A stretch of DNA of 64,000 bases from Novosphingobium sp. PhB57 (GCF_004342985.1 NZ_SMBO01000001.1:1364001-1428000), one strand, 5' to 3'. Shown: positions 44,427-54,464, counted from the first letter of the stretch. Notes: generated from the sequence alone by a model not told the origin. A program made the numbers and translations.

Positions 44427-44777
44427 GTGAACGCATCGCTCGCAAGGCTCATGCCCAGCCCCGCGCGGGCTCGCGACGACCGGCGCCGCGAACACCGGCA
44501 CGTCACTTGCTACGATGCCACGCTGGAATCGGCCCGCGGCGGCTCCGCATCGGTCCAACTCGCCGACGTCTCGGCCCATGGTTGCAGCGTTCGGGGCGAC
44601 GCGGACTGGCTGCGCCCAGGCGCATTCGTTTCGATCCGACTGGAAACCGGCGCGCCCGCGCTGCAGGCAATCGTCCGCTGGGTGCGCGGGGATGCCGCCG
44701 GAATGGAGTTCCTCCGCCCCGTCCCCGCCGAGCGGCTGGACTGGCTCGATCTCATGGATTTCGGCTTCGAGACCTGA
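44427..44777 (+). CDS. PilZ domain protein
   Basis: A 116-residue single PilZ domain, expected to bind cyclic-di-GMP. The R-x-x-x-R motif is met by RDDRRREHRHV and the D-x-S-x-x-G motif by ADVSAHGCSVRG, with VRWVRGDAAGMEF near the end. Start GTG 44427 follows AAGGA; an internal ATG at 44451 would drop eight residues. The GGDEF-EAL protein at 29024 is a possible source of ligand. It is monocistronic. Confidence 0.8.
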   Translation: MNASLARLMPSPARARDDRRREHRHVTCYDATLESARGGSASVQLADVSAHGCSVRGDADWLRPGAFVSIRLETGAPALQAIVRWVRGDAAGMEFLRPVPAERLDWLDLMDFGFET

Positions 44778-44832
44778 CCAGGACGCCTCCGACACGCTGC
44801 CGCGCGAATCGGATAAACCTGAATCGGACAAC

Positions 44833-44864
44833 AAAAAAGGCGGCCCGAAAGGACCGCCTTCTTT
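44833..44864 (-). terminator. Rho-independent terminator of rpmE
   Basis: On the minus strand AAGGCGG(T)CC-TTTC-GG(G)CCGCCTT is followed by TTTT, 20 bp after the rpmE stop. Confidence 0.85.
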
Positions 44865-44884
44865 GTGTTCGAAGCTGTCTGCGC

Positions 44885-45112
44885 TCAGTTTTTCTTGAGC
44901 GAAAGACCGCCGAAACGCTTGTTGAACTGGGCAACACGGCCGCCGTCCTGCAGCTGGGCCTTGCCGCCGGTCCAGGCCGGGTGCGACGTGGGATCGATGT
45001 CGAGGACCAGCGTGTCGCCTTCCGAGCCCCAGGTCGAGCGGGTCTGGAAAGTGCTGCCGTCGGTCATCTGGACGGTGATCATGTGGTAGTCGGGATGCGT
45101 ATCGGCCTTCAT
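44885..45112 (-). CDS. rpmE: 50S ribosomal protein L31
   Basis: A 75-residue large-subunit protein. [19 protein letters not shown] and AQFNKRFG are diagnostic. No Cys-x-x-Cys zinc pair is present, so it is the zinc-independent alphaproteobacterial form. It stands alone, with its own terminator, 118 bp after fabZ. Confidence 0.97.
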   Translation of the reverse strand: MKADTHPDYHMITVQMTDGSTFQTRSTWGSEGDTLVLDIDPTSHPAWTGGKAQLQDGGRVAQFNKRFGGLSLKKN

Positions 45113-45230
45113 GTCGTATCTCTCTTCGCATATGGCCGGTTCCGACCGGCCTGCTTCGGAAAGCGGCGCCCTTACACGGACGCCCCCGAAAATGCAAGGG
45201 TCAAGGGGAAGGCTGGCCCTCCCCTTCCCG

Positions 45231-45683
45231 TCAGGCGTCGGCGATCATGGCGGTGAAGTTCACTTCGCAGGTCACCTTCTCGCCGATCGAGGCCTTGCCC
45301 CAGAACTTGCAGACGCGCGAGCGCTTCTGCACGAAGCCGGCCCGCAGGTCGAGCAGGTTGCCCGGCGTCACGGGATTGCGGAACTTCGCTTCCTCGATCG
45401 CCATGAAGTAGACCAGCTTGCCGGTTCCGGCGAGCCCGAGTGCTTCGATCGCGAGGATGCCGGCCGCCTGCGCCAGCGCTTCGATCTGAAGCACGCCGGG
45501 CATGATCGGACGGCCGGGGAAGTGGCCCTGGAAGAAGTCCTCGTTGAAGCTCACGGCCTTGACCGCATGGATCTCGTTCTCGTCGAACGAGACCACGCGG
45601 TCGACCAGCAGCATCGGGTAGCGATGCGGCAGAGCCGCGAGGATCTTCGCGGTGTCGTAGACGAACTCGGTCGGCTCGCTCAT
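45231..45683 (-). CDS. fabZ: 3-hydroxyacyl-ACP dehydratase
   Basis: A 150-residue hot-dog-fold enzyme of fatty acid and lipid A precursor synthesis. The active site is in [20 protein letters not shown] (His in GHFPG; Glu in QIEA). It follows ompH by 20 bp. In many proteobacteria lpxD and lpxA flank it; here they are absent from the block. Confidence 0.96.
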   Translation of the reverse strand: MSEPTEFVYDTAKILAALPHRYPMLLVDRVVSFDENEIHAVKAVSFNEDFFQGHFPGRPIMPGVLQIEALAQAAGILAIEALGLAGTGKLVYFMAIEEAKFRNPVTPGNLLDLRAGFVQKRSRVCKFWGKASIGEKVTCEVNFTAMIADA

Positions 45684-45703
45684 CGCCTTACCCGCCGCTG
45701 CCC

Positions 45704-46309
45704 TTAGCGGCCCGAGGCCGCGGGAGCAGGCTGCTGCTGCTGCTGCGCCGGAGCCGTGGTGTTGATCGAGGTGAGCGCGCCGTTAAGCGCGGTCAGCACG
45801 TCGGTGGTCACGTCCAGGCCGGGATCGTAGGCCAGCGTCTGGCCCATTTCGACCAGCATGTTGGCGCCGCGCTTCTGCATGGCGGGCTTGTAGAGGTTCT
45901 GCAGCTGCGCCTGGATCTGCTGGCCGACATAGGCCTGGTTGCGCTGGATCTGCTGCTGCTGGCCCTGCAGTTCCTGGCCGGCCTGCTGTTCCTTCTGCTG
46001 GTAGGCCTGGATGCGGGTCTGCAGCGCGGCGTCGGGCTGCTTGCCGTTCAGCGCCTTGACGGCGGTTTCGAGGCCCTGGGCTTCAGGCTGGAGCGAGGTC
46101 TGCAGCTGGTTGCGGCGTGCCTCGAAAGCCTGGATCTGCTGCTGCAGCGACTGGTTGGCAGTCTTGCAGGCGTTGCACTCACGCGCAACGCGGTCGAGAT
46201 CGACCACGGCCACCTTCGACGCGGGCACAGCCTGCGCGAGCGCGGGCTGGGCCAGAGCGACAAACGCCAGGCCCGAGGCCAGAGCGGCGGACTTGAGAAG
46301 CATGTTCAT
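45704..46309 (-). CDS. OmpH/Skp periplasmic chaperone
   Basis: A 201-residue chaperone for outer-membrane proteins. Signal peptide residues 1-25, then a [20 protein letters not shown] start typical of the family, and a long Gln-rich coiled coil (about 50-140) that forms the tentacles. It has two Cys (about 42 and 45) and a Gln/Pro/Ala-rich C-terminal tail. It overlaps the bamA stop as TGATG, so it is co-translated with its functional partner. Confidence 0.92.
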   Translation of the reverse strand: MNMLLKSAALASGLAFVALAQPALAQAVPASKVAVVDLDRVARECNACKTANQSLQQQIQAFEARRNQLQTSLQPEAQGLETAVKALNGKQPDAALQTRIQAYQQKEQQAGQELQGQQQQIQRNQAYVGQQIQAQLQNLYKPAMQKRGANMLVEMGQTLAYDPGLDVTTDVLTALNGALTSINTTAPAQQQQQPAPAASGR

Positions 46310-48966
46310 CAGAATTGAGTTCCCACGTTGAAAGTGAAGGTCTTGGTATTGTCGCCGTCATACTTGAGCAGCGCCTTGGAGATATCGATACGGAACGGCC
46401 CGAAGGGCGAGTTCCAGTTCACGCCGAAACCGATGGCAACGCGCGGCTTCCAGGTATTACCCTCGAAGGTTTCGGTGAAGTAGCTGGTGGTCCCGATGGC
46501 CGTGTTCGCGTCACCTGTGACCGAATTGGTCTTACTGGTCGTAGTCGATGTCGTGCCGTCGGAAGCCGTCTCGGTATAAAGCTGGTTACCGCTCGAATCA
46601 CGCGACCCAATAAAGCAGCCCTTCTCACAGTCGCTCAAAGTCGGCGACTTGATGGCCCAGACCGCACCGGCGTCCACAAAGATGGAAGGGCGCAGACCCA
46701 TTTCGCGTGCGCCCGAGCCCAAAGGAATCTCGAGTTCTGCGCGGTTCATGTAGTAATACTTGCCGCCGAGAGCGTCGTCCGAATCCTCGCCCTTAACGGT
46801 ATAGTTCCCGTTACTGTCTGCCGTAAGGTACTGACGCACGACGCGCGGTCCGACGCCGCGAATGCCGAAGCCGCGGATCTGGGGCTCACCCAGATAGAAA
46901 CGGTCGGTCAGGCGGACATCGTCTCCGCCCCAGCCCTTGATCAGGCCGCCTTCGCTCTGGATCGAGAAGATGAAGCCCTTGCCGAGCGGCCAGTACTTCG
47001 CCGCATTGGCACGCAGGCGGTAGTACTTCACGTCGCCGCCGAGGCCCGCCACGTCGACGTTGGCCGAGATGGTTTCACCGCGGGTCGGACGCTGGCGGTT
47101 GTCGAGGTTGTCGTAAACCACCGACATGCCGAGGATCGAGCTGAGACGCTTGCCGATCGCATCGCAGAGATAACGGCCGGCACGCAGCGGGTCGCAGGCG
47201 TAGTTACCGTTGGAATCGACCGAGTAGTACGTACCCTTGTCCAGCGACACATCATCGTAGTTGAGCGTGTAGCGGCCGATGGCGGTCAGGTATTCGGTCA
47301 GCGGCACACCGGCACGAACCTGGAAGCCCGTGGTCGACTGCTGGTAGGTCGTGTTGCGGTCCGAATTCGTGTAATTGAAGCTGTTGTAATCGCGGCGATA
47401 GATATCGACGCCCAGCGACACGTTCTTGTCGAACAGGTACGGCTCTACGAAGCTGGCTTCGACCGACTTCGAGTAGGACGAATAGCTGCCCGACAGGCCC
47501 ACCGTCTGACCGCGGCCGCGGAAGTTGCGCTGGCGGATCGAAGCCTGGAAGATGAAGCGCTCAAGGCTGGAGAAACCGGCCGAGAGCTGGAGTTCGCCAG
47601 TCGGCTTTTCCTCGACGTTGGCTTCGAGGATAATGCGATCCTCGGCCGTACCAGGCTTCTGCTCGACTTCGAACTTCTCCTGGAAGTAGCCGAGCGACTT
47701 GATGCGGTTGGTCGAACGCTTGACCTGCAGCGAGTTGAAGGCGTCGCCTTCCGCAAGACGGAATTCGCGGCGGATCACCTTGTCCTGAGTCAGGGTATTG
47801 CCGTTGATGTCGATCTTCTCGACATAGACGCGCGGCGCCTCCTGGATCACGAAGGTCAGCCCCATGGTGAGGTTTTCCTTGTCGCGATCGTACTGCGGGC
47901 GCACGTCGGCAAAGGCATAGCCAAAGGCGCCGGCGGTGTCGTTCAGGCCCTCGATCGTGTCTTCGACGAGCTTGGCGTTGTACCAGTCGCCCTTGTGGAG
48001 CGCGAGGTTCTTGGCCAGCTTGTCGCCATCGAAATCGCGCAGCTGGCTCTCGACCTTCACGTCGCCGAACTTGTACCGCTTACCTTCCTCCACCACGTAC
48101 GTGATGATGAAGTCCTTCTTGTCCGGCGTCAGTTCGGCCACGGCCGAGACGACGCGGAAATCGGCATAACCCTGCGTCAGGTAGAACTGGCGCAGCTTCT
48201 GCTGGTCGAAGGCCATGCGATCGGGATCGTAGCTGGTGCCCGAGCTGAACAGGCGCGTGAAGCGGGCCTGCTTGGTCACCATCTGGCTGCGCAGTTCGCC
48301 GTCGGAGAACTGCTCGTTGCCCAGGATGTTGATCTGGCGCACCTTGGACTTGTCGCCCTCGGTGATCTCGAAGACGATGTCGACGCGGTTCTGGTCGAGC
48401 ATGACCATCTTCGGCTCGACAGTCGCGGCGTAACGGCCCTGGCGCTTGTAGAGTTCGATGATGCGGGCCACGTCGGCGCGGATCTTGGAACGGGTGAAGA
48501 TCTGGCGCGGAGAGACCTTGATCTCGGGCAGGATCTTGTCGTCCTTGATGCGCTTGTTGCCTTCAAGGATGATGCGGTTGATGACCGGGTTTTCCTTGAC
48601 CGTGATGGTCACGACGCCCTTGTCGTTGTTGACCTGCACGTCCGAAAACAGCTCGGTTCCGTAGAGGTCCTTGAGCGCGGCGTCGCCGGCGGACTTGGTA
48701 TATTGCTGGCCGACGCGCAGCTGGATGTACGAAAGTACGGTCTGCGCTTCGAGGCGTTCGGCGCCGGTAACCTGAATCGTCTGGATCGTTTCGCCGACTT
48801 CGGCGGGGGCCTGAGCGGGAGCCGAGACGGGAGCGGCGGGGGCAGGTGCATTCTGCGCAAGGGCAATGCCGGGGGCGCCCGCGAGGATCGTGGTCCCCAG
48901 GAGCACTACGGCAAGCTGCGGCGCACGGCGAGCTTCAGTGCTGCGACCCATTTCCAATCCGATCAT
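46309..48966 (-). CDS. bamA: Outer-membrane protein assembly factor BamA
   Basis: An 885-residue Omp85 protein that inserts beta-barrels into the outer membrane. Signal peptide to about residue 38, an Ala/Pro-rich spacer, five POTRA domains (about 60-445) and the 16-strand barrel (about 450-885) ending FTFNVGTQF with the terminal Phe. The VRGF-type loop motif appears as QIRGFGIRG. Start ATG 48966 is preferred; ATG 48951 is an alternative, and an in-frame TTG lies at 48975. A Ser/Thr-rich loop lies at residues 800-828. It follows rseP, its usual neighbour. Confidence 0.96.
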   Translation of the reverse strand: MIGLEMGRSTEARRAPQLAVVLLGTTILAGAPGIALAQNAPAPAAPVSAPAQAPAEVGETIQTIQVTGAERLEAQTVLSYIQLRVGQQYTKSAGDAALKDLYGTELFSDVQVNNDKGVVTITVKENPVINRIILEGNKRIKDDKILPEIKVSPRQIFTRSKIRADVARIIELYKRQGRYAATVEPKMVMLDQNRVDIVFEITEGDKSKVRQINILGNEQFSDGELRSQMVTKQARFTRLFSSGTSYDPDRMAFDQQKLRQFYLTQGYADFRVVSAVAELTPDKKDFIITYVVEEGKRYKFGDVKVESQLRDFDGDKLAKNLALHKGDWYNAKLVEDTIEGLNDTAGAFGYAFADVRPQYDRDKENLTMGLTFVIQEAPRVYVEKIDINGNTLTQDKVIRREFRLAEGDAFNSLQVKRSTNRIKSLGYFQEKFEVEQKPGTAEDRIILEANVEEKPTGELQLSAGFSSLERFIFQASIRQRNFRGRGQTVGLSGSYSSYSKSVEASFVEPYLFDKNVSLGVDIYRRDYNSFNYTNSDRNTTYQQSTTGFQVRAGVPLTEYLTAIGRYTLNYDDVSLDKGTYYSVDSNGNYACDPLRAGRYLCDAIGKRLSSILGMSVVYDNLDNRQRPTRGETISANVDVAGLGGDVKYYRLRANAAKYWPLGKGFIFSIQSEGGLIKGWGGDDVRLTDRFYLGEPQIRGFGIRGVGPRVVRQYLTADSNGNYTVKGEDSDDALGGKYYYMNRAELEIPLGSGAREMGLRPSIFVDAGAVWAIKSPTLSDCEKGCFIGSRDSSGNQLYTETASDGTTSTTTSKTNSVTGDANTAIGTTSYFTETFEGNTWKPRVAIGFGVNWNSPFGPFRIDISKALLKYDGDNTKTFTFNVGTQF

Positions 48967-49123
48967 TCTACGCAAATTCCTGTATTCGCTTTCGCGAGGA
49001 CTTCGACCGACCCGCCAGGCTGCCCGTCATGACGACGGGTAATCGCGCCCATCTGCCCGATGGACGACGTCCAATCAAGCAGCCAATCCCGGCGGAAATG
49101 TGATGGCTGATGAATTCTCCAGG

Positions 49124-50509
49124 CTATCCCCCGAAAATCGGGAGCGATGCCAGATCGTTGACCGTGACGAACACCATCAGGGCAAGCACGAGTGCCACCC
49201 CGGTGCGGATCGCCCATTCCTGACTGCGCAGTCCCAGCGGCTTGCGACGGACCAATTCGGCCGCATAGAAAGCCAGGTGCCCGCCGTCGAGGCCAGGAAT
49301 TGGCAGGAGATTGATGAATGCCAAGTTAATCGAGATCATCGCCACGAAGCCCACGAAAGGCTCCCATCCCAGCGAGAATTGCTCGCCGGAATACTTGGCG
49401 ATCTTGATCGGGCCGCCCAGTTCTCGGACGGACCGGTCTCCGGTCACGATCTGCCGGATCCCGGTGACTATCGTGCCCATCAGCGCGAAGCTGCGATCGA
49501 CGCCGATACCCAGTGCGGCGACCGGCCCAACAGGCTCAAGCCGGCCGAAACCGGACTGGACACCGATACGCCCGACGGTTTCCTGGCGGCCTTGCGCGTC
49601 CTTCTGGATGGCGCTGCCGATGGTCATGGGCAGGACATGCGCCTGGCCCTCGCGCATGACGGTTATGGTCGTTCTGGCACCCGGCATGGGCATGATCAGC
49701 GGCGGCACTTCGCGGAAGCTGCTGATCGGAGTCTCGCCGACGGCAACGATCCGGTCACCCACTTTCATGCCTGCCTGCTCGGCCGGGGAATCGCCCATGA
49801 AGCCGCTTACGACCGGGACGGCGAAATCGAGGCCGAGGTCGCCGATCCGGGCCTTGTTGCCGAAATCGTCACTCACTTCGTCGCCGGCCAGGGTCACCGG
49901 CAGAACGACCGAGCGCCCTTCCCGGTCCACGACCAGTTCCACGTTCTTGCCCGGGAAATAGACGGTGTGTTCGGGAATATCGGTGACGCTGCCGATGCGG
50001 TTGCCGTCGATGGCGACGATGCGATCGCCGATCTGCACGCCCGCCACCTTCGCCGCGGAGGTTTCCGAGAAGCCGACGACCTCGGGATCCGCGATCAGAC
50101 GGCCGTGAGCATAGACGAAGCCGGCCAGGATCAGCACGCAGAGGACGAAGTTGGTCAGCGGGCCCGCAAAGACGATAAGCGCACGCTGCCACAGCGGCTT
50201 CACATGGAAGGTCCTGGTGCGTTCCTCGGCCGTGAGGCCGTCCTCCCCGGCGCGGGGCGCCGAGGCCGGGTTCATGTCGCCAGCGAACTGGACGTAGCCG
50301 CCCAGCGGCAGGGCCGAGAGCTTCCAGCGGGTGCCGCGCCGGTCGGTCCAGCCCGCGATCTCCTTGCCGAAACCGATCGAGAAGGCATCCGCCTTTACGC
50401 CGAACAGCCGTCCCACCAGATAGTGGCCAAGCTCATGGATCAGCACGAGCGGCCCCAGCACCAACAGGAATGCAAAGATCGTCGTCAGCAGGTTGGGCGA
50501 TCCGGTCAA
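49124..50509 (-). CDS. rseP: RseP site-2 metalloprotease
   Basis: A 461-residue intramembrane zinc protease that cleaves anti-sigma factors and signal peptides. HELGH (25-29) supplies two zinc ligands and NLLPIPGLDGG near residue 398 the Asp ligand. Two PDZ domains lie between (about 120-360). Start TTG 50509 has AAGGA 9 bases upstream, and the protein begins with the conserved first helix, so a TTG start is likely. It follows dxr by 30 bp. Confidence 0.94.
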   Translation of the reverse strand: MTGSPNLLTTIFAFLLVLGPLVLIHELGHYLVGRLFGVKADAFSIGFGKEIAGWTDRRGTRWKLSALPLGGYVQFAGDMNPASAPRAGEDGLTAEERTRTFHVKPLWQRALIVFAGPLTNFVLCVLILAGFVYAHGRLIADPEVVGFSETSAAKVAGVQIGDRIVAIDGNRIGSVTDIPEHTVYFPGKNVELVVDREGRSVVLPVTLAGDEVSDDFGNKARIGDLGLDFAVPVVSGFMGDSPAEQAGMKVGDRIVAVGETPISSFREVPPLIMPMPGARTTITVMREGQAHVLPMTIGSAIQKDAQGRQETVGRIGVQSGFGRLEPVGPVAALGIGVDRSFALMGTIVTGIRQIVTGDRSVRELGGPIKIAKYSGEQFSLGWEPFVGFVAMISINLAFINLLPIPGLDGGHLAFYAAELVRRKPLGLRSQEWAIRTGVALVLALMVFVTVNDLASLPIFGG

Positions 50510-50539
50510 TTCAGGGAATCCTTTTCGGACCGCGTGCCG

Positions 50540-51700
50540 TCACGCAGTCCCGGCCAGCATGCTTGCCCTTGCTCTTGCCTCGCCGTCAACCGCCAGAACA
50601 TCCGACAGGCTGGAGGGCGCGGGCGGCGCATAGGCCCCGAGCACGTCCTCGACTTGTGCGGCAATGCGCGTGAACGGAATCTGACCGCCAAGGAAAGCGG
50701 CCACGGCCACTTCGTTTGCAGCGTTGAGCACGGCCGGAATGGCACCGCCCGCCTCGGCCGCTTCCCTGGCCAGACGCGTGGCGGGAAACCGCACTTCGTC
50801 GGGGCGGCGGAACGTCAGTTCGCCGATTTCGGCCAGGTCCAGCGGTGCGCAGGGCGTGTCCATCCGTTCCGGCCAGGCGAGCGCAGAAGCGATTGGCACA
50901 CGCATGTCGGAAGGCCCGAGCTGCGCCAGAGTCGACCCGTCCCGATACTCCACCATCGAATGAACGACGGACTGCGGGTGAACGATGATACGCAGCCGGT
51001 CCAGCCCGACCGGGAAGAGGTAGTGCGCCTCGATCAGTTCGAGGCCCTTGTTGAACATCGTCGCCGAATCGACGCTGATCTTCGCGCCCATATCCCAATT
51101 CGGATGCTTTACCGCCTGTGCCGGGGTCGCCAGCGTCAGCCGGTCGAGCGACCAGTCGCGGAACGGACCGCCACTGGCCGTCAGCGTGATCCAGCGGACG
51201 TGATCGAGGCTGTTGCCCTGCAGGCACTGGAAGATCGCATTGTGCTCGGAATCGATGGGCAGCAGGGTTGCGCCGTGACGCTCCACCGCTGCGGTCATCA
51301 CTTCGCCCGCCGAGACGAGCGCCTCCTTGTTGGCGAGCGCGATCACCCCGCCCTGCTCGATCGCGGCCATGGTGGGCGCGAGGCCGGCACAGCCGACGAT
51401 GGCGGCCACGGTGACGTCGGCGCCGCGCGAGGCGGCTTCCACCAGCGCGGCAGGGCCGCCGGCGGCTTCGATCCCGGTTCCGGCCAGAGCCTCCCGCAAG
51501 GCGGGCAGGCACGTCTCATCGGCGACGACCGCGACTTGCGCGGACAGCTCGATCGAAAGCCGGGCCAGTTCCGGCACGTTGCCGTTGGCGGTCAGGGCCA
51601 CGACGCGCCAGTCCGCCGGATGGCGGCGAACGAGGTCCAGCGTCGAGGCGCCGATGGAGCCGGTGGCTCCGAGAACGGAAATGGTGCGCATCATGGTCAT
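50540..51700 (-). CDS. dxr: 1-deoxy-D-xylulose 5-phosphate reductoisomerase
   Basis: A 386-residue NADPH enzyme of the MEP isoprenoid pathway. SVLGATGSIGASTLDLVR is the nucleotide-binding start. The catalytic part has LLPIDSEHNAIFQCL and LTASGGPFRDW, followed by KHPNWDMGAKISVDSATMFNKG. ATG 51700 overlaps the cdsA stop by ATGA; ATGs at 51694 and 51691 are close alternatives. Its product feeds UppS, encoded three genes upstream. Confidence 0.96.
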   Translation of the reverse strand: MTMMRTISVLGATGSIGASTLDLVRRHPADWRVVALTANGNVPELARLSIELSAQVAVVADETCLPALREALAGTGIEAAGGPAALVEAASRGADVTVAAIVGCAGLAPTMAAIEQGGVIALANKEALVSAGEVMTAAVERHGATLLPIDSEHNAIFQCLQGNSLDHVRWITLTASGGPFRDWSLDRLTLATPAQAVKHPNWDMGAKISVDSATMFNKGLELIEAHYLFPVGLDRLRIIVHPQSVVHSMVEYRDGSTLAQLGPSDMRVPIASALAWPERMDTPCAPLDLAEIGELTFRRPDEVRFPATRLAREAAEAGGAIPAVLNAANEVAVAAFLGGQIPFTRIAAQVEDVLGAYAPPAPSSLSDVLAVDGEARARASMLAGTA

Positions 51701-52470
51701 CGCGGCTGGAAAAGGATCATCAGCCCTAGCACGAAAAGCACGGCCAGCAAGCCGTCGAGACGGTCGAAGAAACCGCCATGGCCCGGAATGAAGTGGCCCG
51801 AGTCCTTGACCCCGGCCCGGCGCTTCATCCAGCTTTCGAAGAAATCGCCGGCTTGCGCGCAGACGGCCAGCAGTATGCCGGTCATCAGACAGGTCGCGAA
51901 AAGCGGCACCGCATTGGCCGTCAGGTACCAGCAGGGCTGCATCCCGAAGCAGGCGGGGCCGTCCGCCGCATTGCCCTGCGGATGGACCGAGATCAGCCCC
52001 TCCTGCCAGAAGCGCGCGGCGCCGAACAGGACCAGCGTGGCGCCAAGGACGCCGCCGAGCAGGCCGGACCAGGTCTTGGACGGACTGATGGAAGGTGCGA
52101 TCTTCGGGCCGCCCAGCGAGCGTCCCGTGAAATAGGCGCCGACATCGACGCCGATCACGGCCAGCAGGATCGTCAGCAGCGGCGCAAGGCTGAAAGCCGG
52201 GTTGCGCAGGAACAGCAACATCGCGGCGCCGATACCCACATAGAGCATGCCGCCGAAGTTGAAGGCCGCGCGCTCGCCGGGATGTTGCGTGCCGCCGCGG
52301 GCCAGCTTGACCCATTCCCAGAGCACGCCGAGCGCCACGGCACAGACGAAGGCGGTCCAGACCACCCCGCCCAGCCACAGCGCGCCGCCGGCCACGACCA
52401 GCATGACCACGGCCGAAGCCGTCCGCACGCCCAGGTCGGACTTTTTCCTGCCGGGGTCAGCGTCCGCCAT
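51697..52470 (-). CDS. cdsA: Phosphatidate cytidylyltransferase
   Basis: A 257-residue inner-membrane enzyme making CDP-diacylglycerol, the substrate of PgsA and PssA that are also in this window. About seven helices; the signature SPSKTWSGLLGGVLGA (normally S-x-x-K-T-x-E/S-G) and the C-terminal KRRAGVKDSGHFIPGHGGFF with the conserved Asp are present. Its start lies inside the uppS end (14-bp overlap). Confidence 0.95.
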   Translation of the reverse strand: MADADPGRKKSDLGVRTASAVVMLVVAGGALWLGGVVWTAFVCAVALGVLWEWVKLARGGTQHPGERAAFNFGGMLYVGIGAAMLLFLRNPAFSLAPLLTILLAVIGVDVGAYFTGRSLGGPKIAPSISPSKTWSGLLGGVLGATLVLFGAARFWQEGLISVHPQGNAADGPACFGMQPCWYLTANAVPLFATCLMTGILLAVCAQAGDFFESWMKRRAGVKDSGHFIPGHGGFFDRLDGLLAVLFVLGLMILFQPR

Positions 52471-53152
52471 AGCGTCGCTCGCGGGAGGTGAAATCTTCCA
52501 GGGCCTGGCGCAAGTGCTCGGCGGTGAAGTCCGGCCAGAGCACTTCGGTGAACATCATTTCCGCATAGGCCGCCTGCCAGAGCAGGAAATTCGACAGCCG
52601 AACTTCGCCCGAAGTGCGGATCAGCAGATCGAGCGGGGGCATGTCCGCCGTATCGAGTTCGGCAGCGATGGTTTCGGGCGTGATCGGGCCCTTCGCGGCT
52701 GCCTTGCTGGCGGCGCGGGCGATCTCGTCCTGCGAACCGTAATTGAGCGCCACGGCCAGCGTGGTGCCGGTGTTGCCGGCCGTCCGCGCGACGGCACCTT
52801 CGACCAATTCGACCACATCGGGCTTGAAGGCCTTGTAATCCCCGATGATCTTCAGCCGGACACCGGCCGCTGCAAACTCGTCCAGATCGGAGAGGATGAA
52901 GCGCTTCATCAGGCTCATGAGGTCGGAGACTTCTTCCTCCGGCCGCCGCCAGTTCTCCGTGGAGAAGGCGTAGAGCGTCAGCGCTTCCAGCCCCATCTCC
53001 CGGGCGCCGCGCACCACGCGGCGAACCGATTCGACGCCGCGCTGGTGACCCAGCGCACGCGGCAAGTGGCGCTTCTTCGCCCAGCGCCCGTTGCCATCCA
53101 TGATGATGGCAACGTGGCGCGCCACGACTTTCGCAGGTTCTTCCTTGGCCAT
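52457..53152 (-). CDS. uppS: Isoprenyl transferase (undecaprenyl diphosphate synthase)
   Basis: A 231-residue cis-prenyltransferase that makes the C55 lipid carrier for peptidoglycan. VAIIMDGNGRWAKKR with catalytic Asp19, the GHQRGVESVRR segment, YAFSTENWRRP, and PPLDLLIRTSGEVRLSNFLL are all typical. It follows frr by 28 bp. Confidence 0.97.
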   Translation of the reverse strand: MAKEEPAKVVARHVAIIMDGNGRWAKKRHLPRALGHQRGVESVRRVVRGAREMGLEALTLYAFSTENWRRPEEEVSDLMSLMKRFILSDLDEFAAAGVRLKIIGDYKAFKPDVVELVEGAVARTAGNTGTTLAVALNYGSQDEIARAASKAAAKGPITPETIAAELDTADMPPLDLLIRTSGEVRLSNFLLWQAAYAEMMFTEVLWPDFTAEHLRQALEDFTSRERRYGGR

Positions 53153-53180
53153 CAGGTCTCCCTCGCGGCGAGGCTAAGCC

Positions 53181-53738
53181 TCACTTGCCGAGGATTTCCT
53201 TCTCCTTGCGGCCGAACTCCTCGTCGAGCAACTTGATCATGTCGTCGGTCAGCTTCTGGACTTCGGTTTCGCCGCGCTTGCGCTCGTCTTCCGAGATTTC
53301 CTTCTTCTTTTCGTCCGCCTTCAGGTTCTCGATACCATCTCGGCGCACGTTGCGCACGGCGACGCGGGCCTTTTCGGCGTAGGAGCCGGCGAGCTTGGCC
53401 AGTTCCTTGCGGCGTTCCTCGGTCAGGTCGGGAATCGGCAGGCGCAGGGTGTTGCCGTCATTGATCGGGTTGAGGCCGAGACCGGCCGAACGGATCGCCT
53501 TTTCGACGGGACCGATGTTCGTCTTGTCCCAGACCTGCACCGAAAGCATGCGCGGTTCGGGCGCCGAGATCGTGGCGACTTGCGTGATCGGCGTGTTGGC
53601 ACCGTAAACGGTGACCATGATCGGCTCCAGCAGCGCGGTGTTGGCGCGGCCGGTGCGCAGGCCCGAAAGGTCGTGCTTCAGTGCTTCGATCGCGCCGGTC
53701 ATGCGGCGTTCGAGATCCGCCTTGTCGTACTTGGCCAT
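53181..53738 (-). CDS. frr: Ribosome recycling factor
   Basis: A 185-residue two-domain factor that splits post-termination ribosomes with EF-G. LSGLRTGRANTALLEPIMV and GLGLNPINDGNTLRLPIPDLTEERR are diagnostic; length is exact for the family. Three bases separate it from pyrH. Confidence 0.98.
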   Translation of the reverse strand: MAKYDKADLERRMTGAIEALKHDLSGLRTGRANTALLEPIMVTVYGANTPITQVATISAPEPRMLSVQVWDKTNIGPVEKAIRSAGLGLNPINDGNTLRLPIPDLTEERRKELAKLAGSYAEKARVAVRNVRRDGIENLKADEKKKEISEDERKRGETEVQKLTDDMIKLLDEEFGRKEKEILGK

Positions 53739-53741
53739 TGT

Positions 53742-54464
53742 TCAGGCTCCCTTCTGGACGATCGTCTTGGTGCCGCCACCGGCAAGAACGGTGGCGAGAT
53801 TGCCCTTCTCGCGGATCGAGAACACGACGATCGGAATGGAATTGTCGCGGCACAGGGCCACGGCGGAGGCGTCCATCACCTTCAGGTTGTCGGCGAGGAC
53901 AGTGTCGTAATCGACCGAATCGTAGCGCTTGGCATCCGGATTGGTCTTGGGGTCGCTGTCATAGACGCCGTCGACGCTGGTGCCCTTCAAGAGAGCGTCG
54001 CAGCGCATTTCGGCGGCGCGCAGGGCAGCGCCCGAATCGGTGGTGAAATAAGGTGCGCCAACGCCGGCGGCGAAGATCACCACGCGGCCCTTTTCCAGGT
54101 GACGCTCGGCACGGCGGCGGATCACCGGCTCGCAGACCTGGTCCATCTGCACGGCGGACTGCACGCGCGTCTCGACGCCAAGCTGCTCGAGCGCATTCTG
54201 CATCGCCAGGGCGTTCATGACGGTGGCCAGCATGCCCATGTAATCGGCCTGCGCACGGTCCATGCCGCGCGCGGCGCCGGCCATGCCGCGGAAGATGTTG
54301 CCGCCGCCGATGACGAGGCAGACCTCCAGGCCGGTTTCCTTGGCCGCCTTCACTTCCTTGGCAAGTTCGGCGACGAATTCGGGATCGATTCCGAACTGCT
54401 GGCTTCCCATCAAGACCTCGCCCGACAGTTTCAGCAGGACGCGCTTGTAAGGGGAAGAACTCAT
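53742..54464 (-). CDS. pyrH: Uridylate kinase
   Basis: A 240-residue hexameric UMP kinase of the amino-acid kinase fold. [36 protein letters not shown] [17 protein letters not shown] and [14 protein letters not shown] are typical. It starts the pyrH-frr-uppS-cdsA-dxr-rseP-bamA chain. tsf, its usual upstream neighbour, is 2.5 kb away. Confidence 0.98.
   Translation of the reverse strand: MSSSPYKRVLLKLSGEVLMGSQQFGIDPEFVAELAKEVKAAKETGLEVCLVIGGGNIFRGMAGAARGMDRAQADYMGMLATVMNALAMQNALEQLGVETRVQSAVQMDQVCEPVIRRRAERHLEKGRVVIFAAGVGAPYFTTDSGAALRAAEMRCDALLKGTSVDGVYDSDPKTNPDAKRYDSVDYDTVLADNLKVMDASAVALCRDNSIPIVVFSIREKGNLATVLAGGGTKTIVQKGA

Noticed and set aside
46315..49032. A 905-codon open frame antisense to bamA
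   Set aside because: High GC content keeps opposite frames open. The reading gives charged low-complexity protein without family features, and bamA explains the region completely.
49100..52135. A 1011-codon plus-strand open frame across rseP and dxr
   Set aside because: Antisense to two clear genes; no recognisable domain and no start site.
50540..52378. A possible cdsA-dxr fusion, because dxr is open far upstream
   Set aside because: The upstream part is an out-of-frame shadow of cdsA; both genes have own starts with ATGA coupling.
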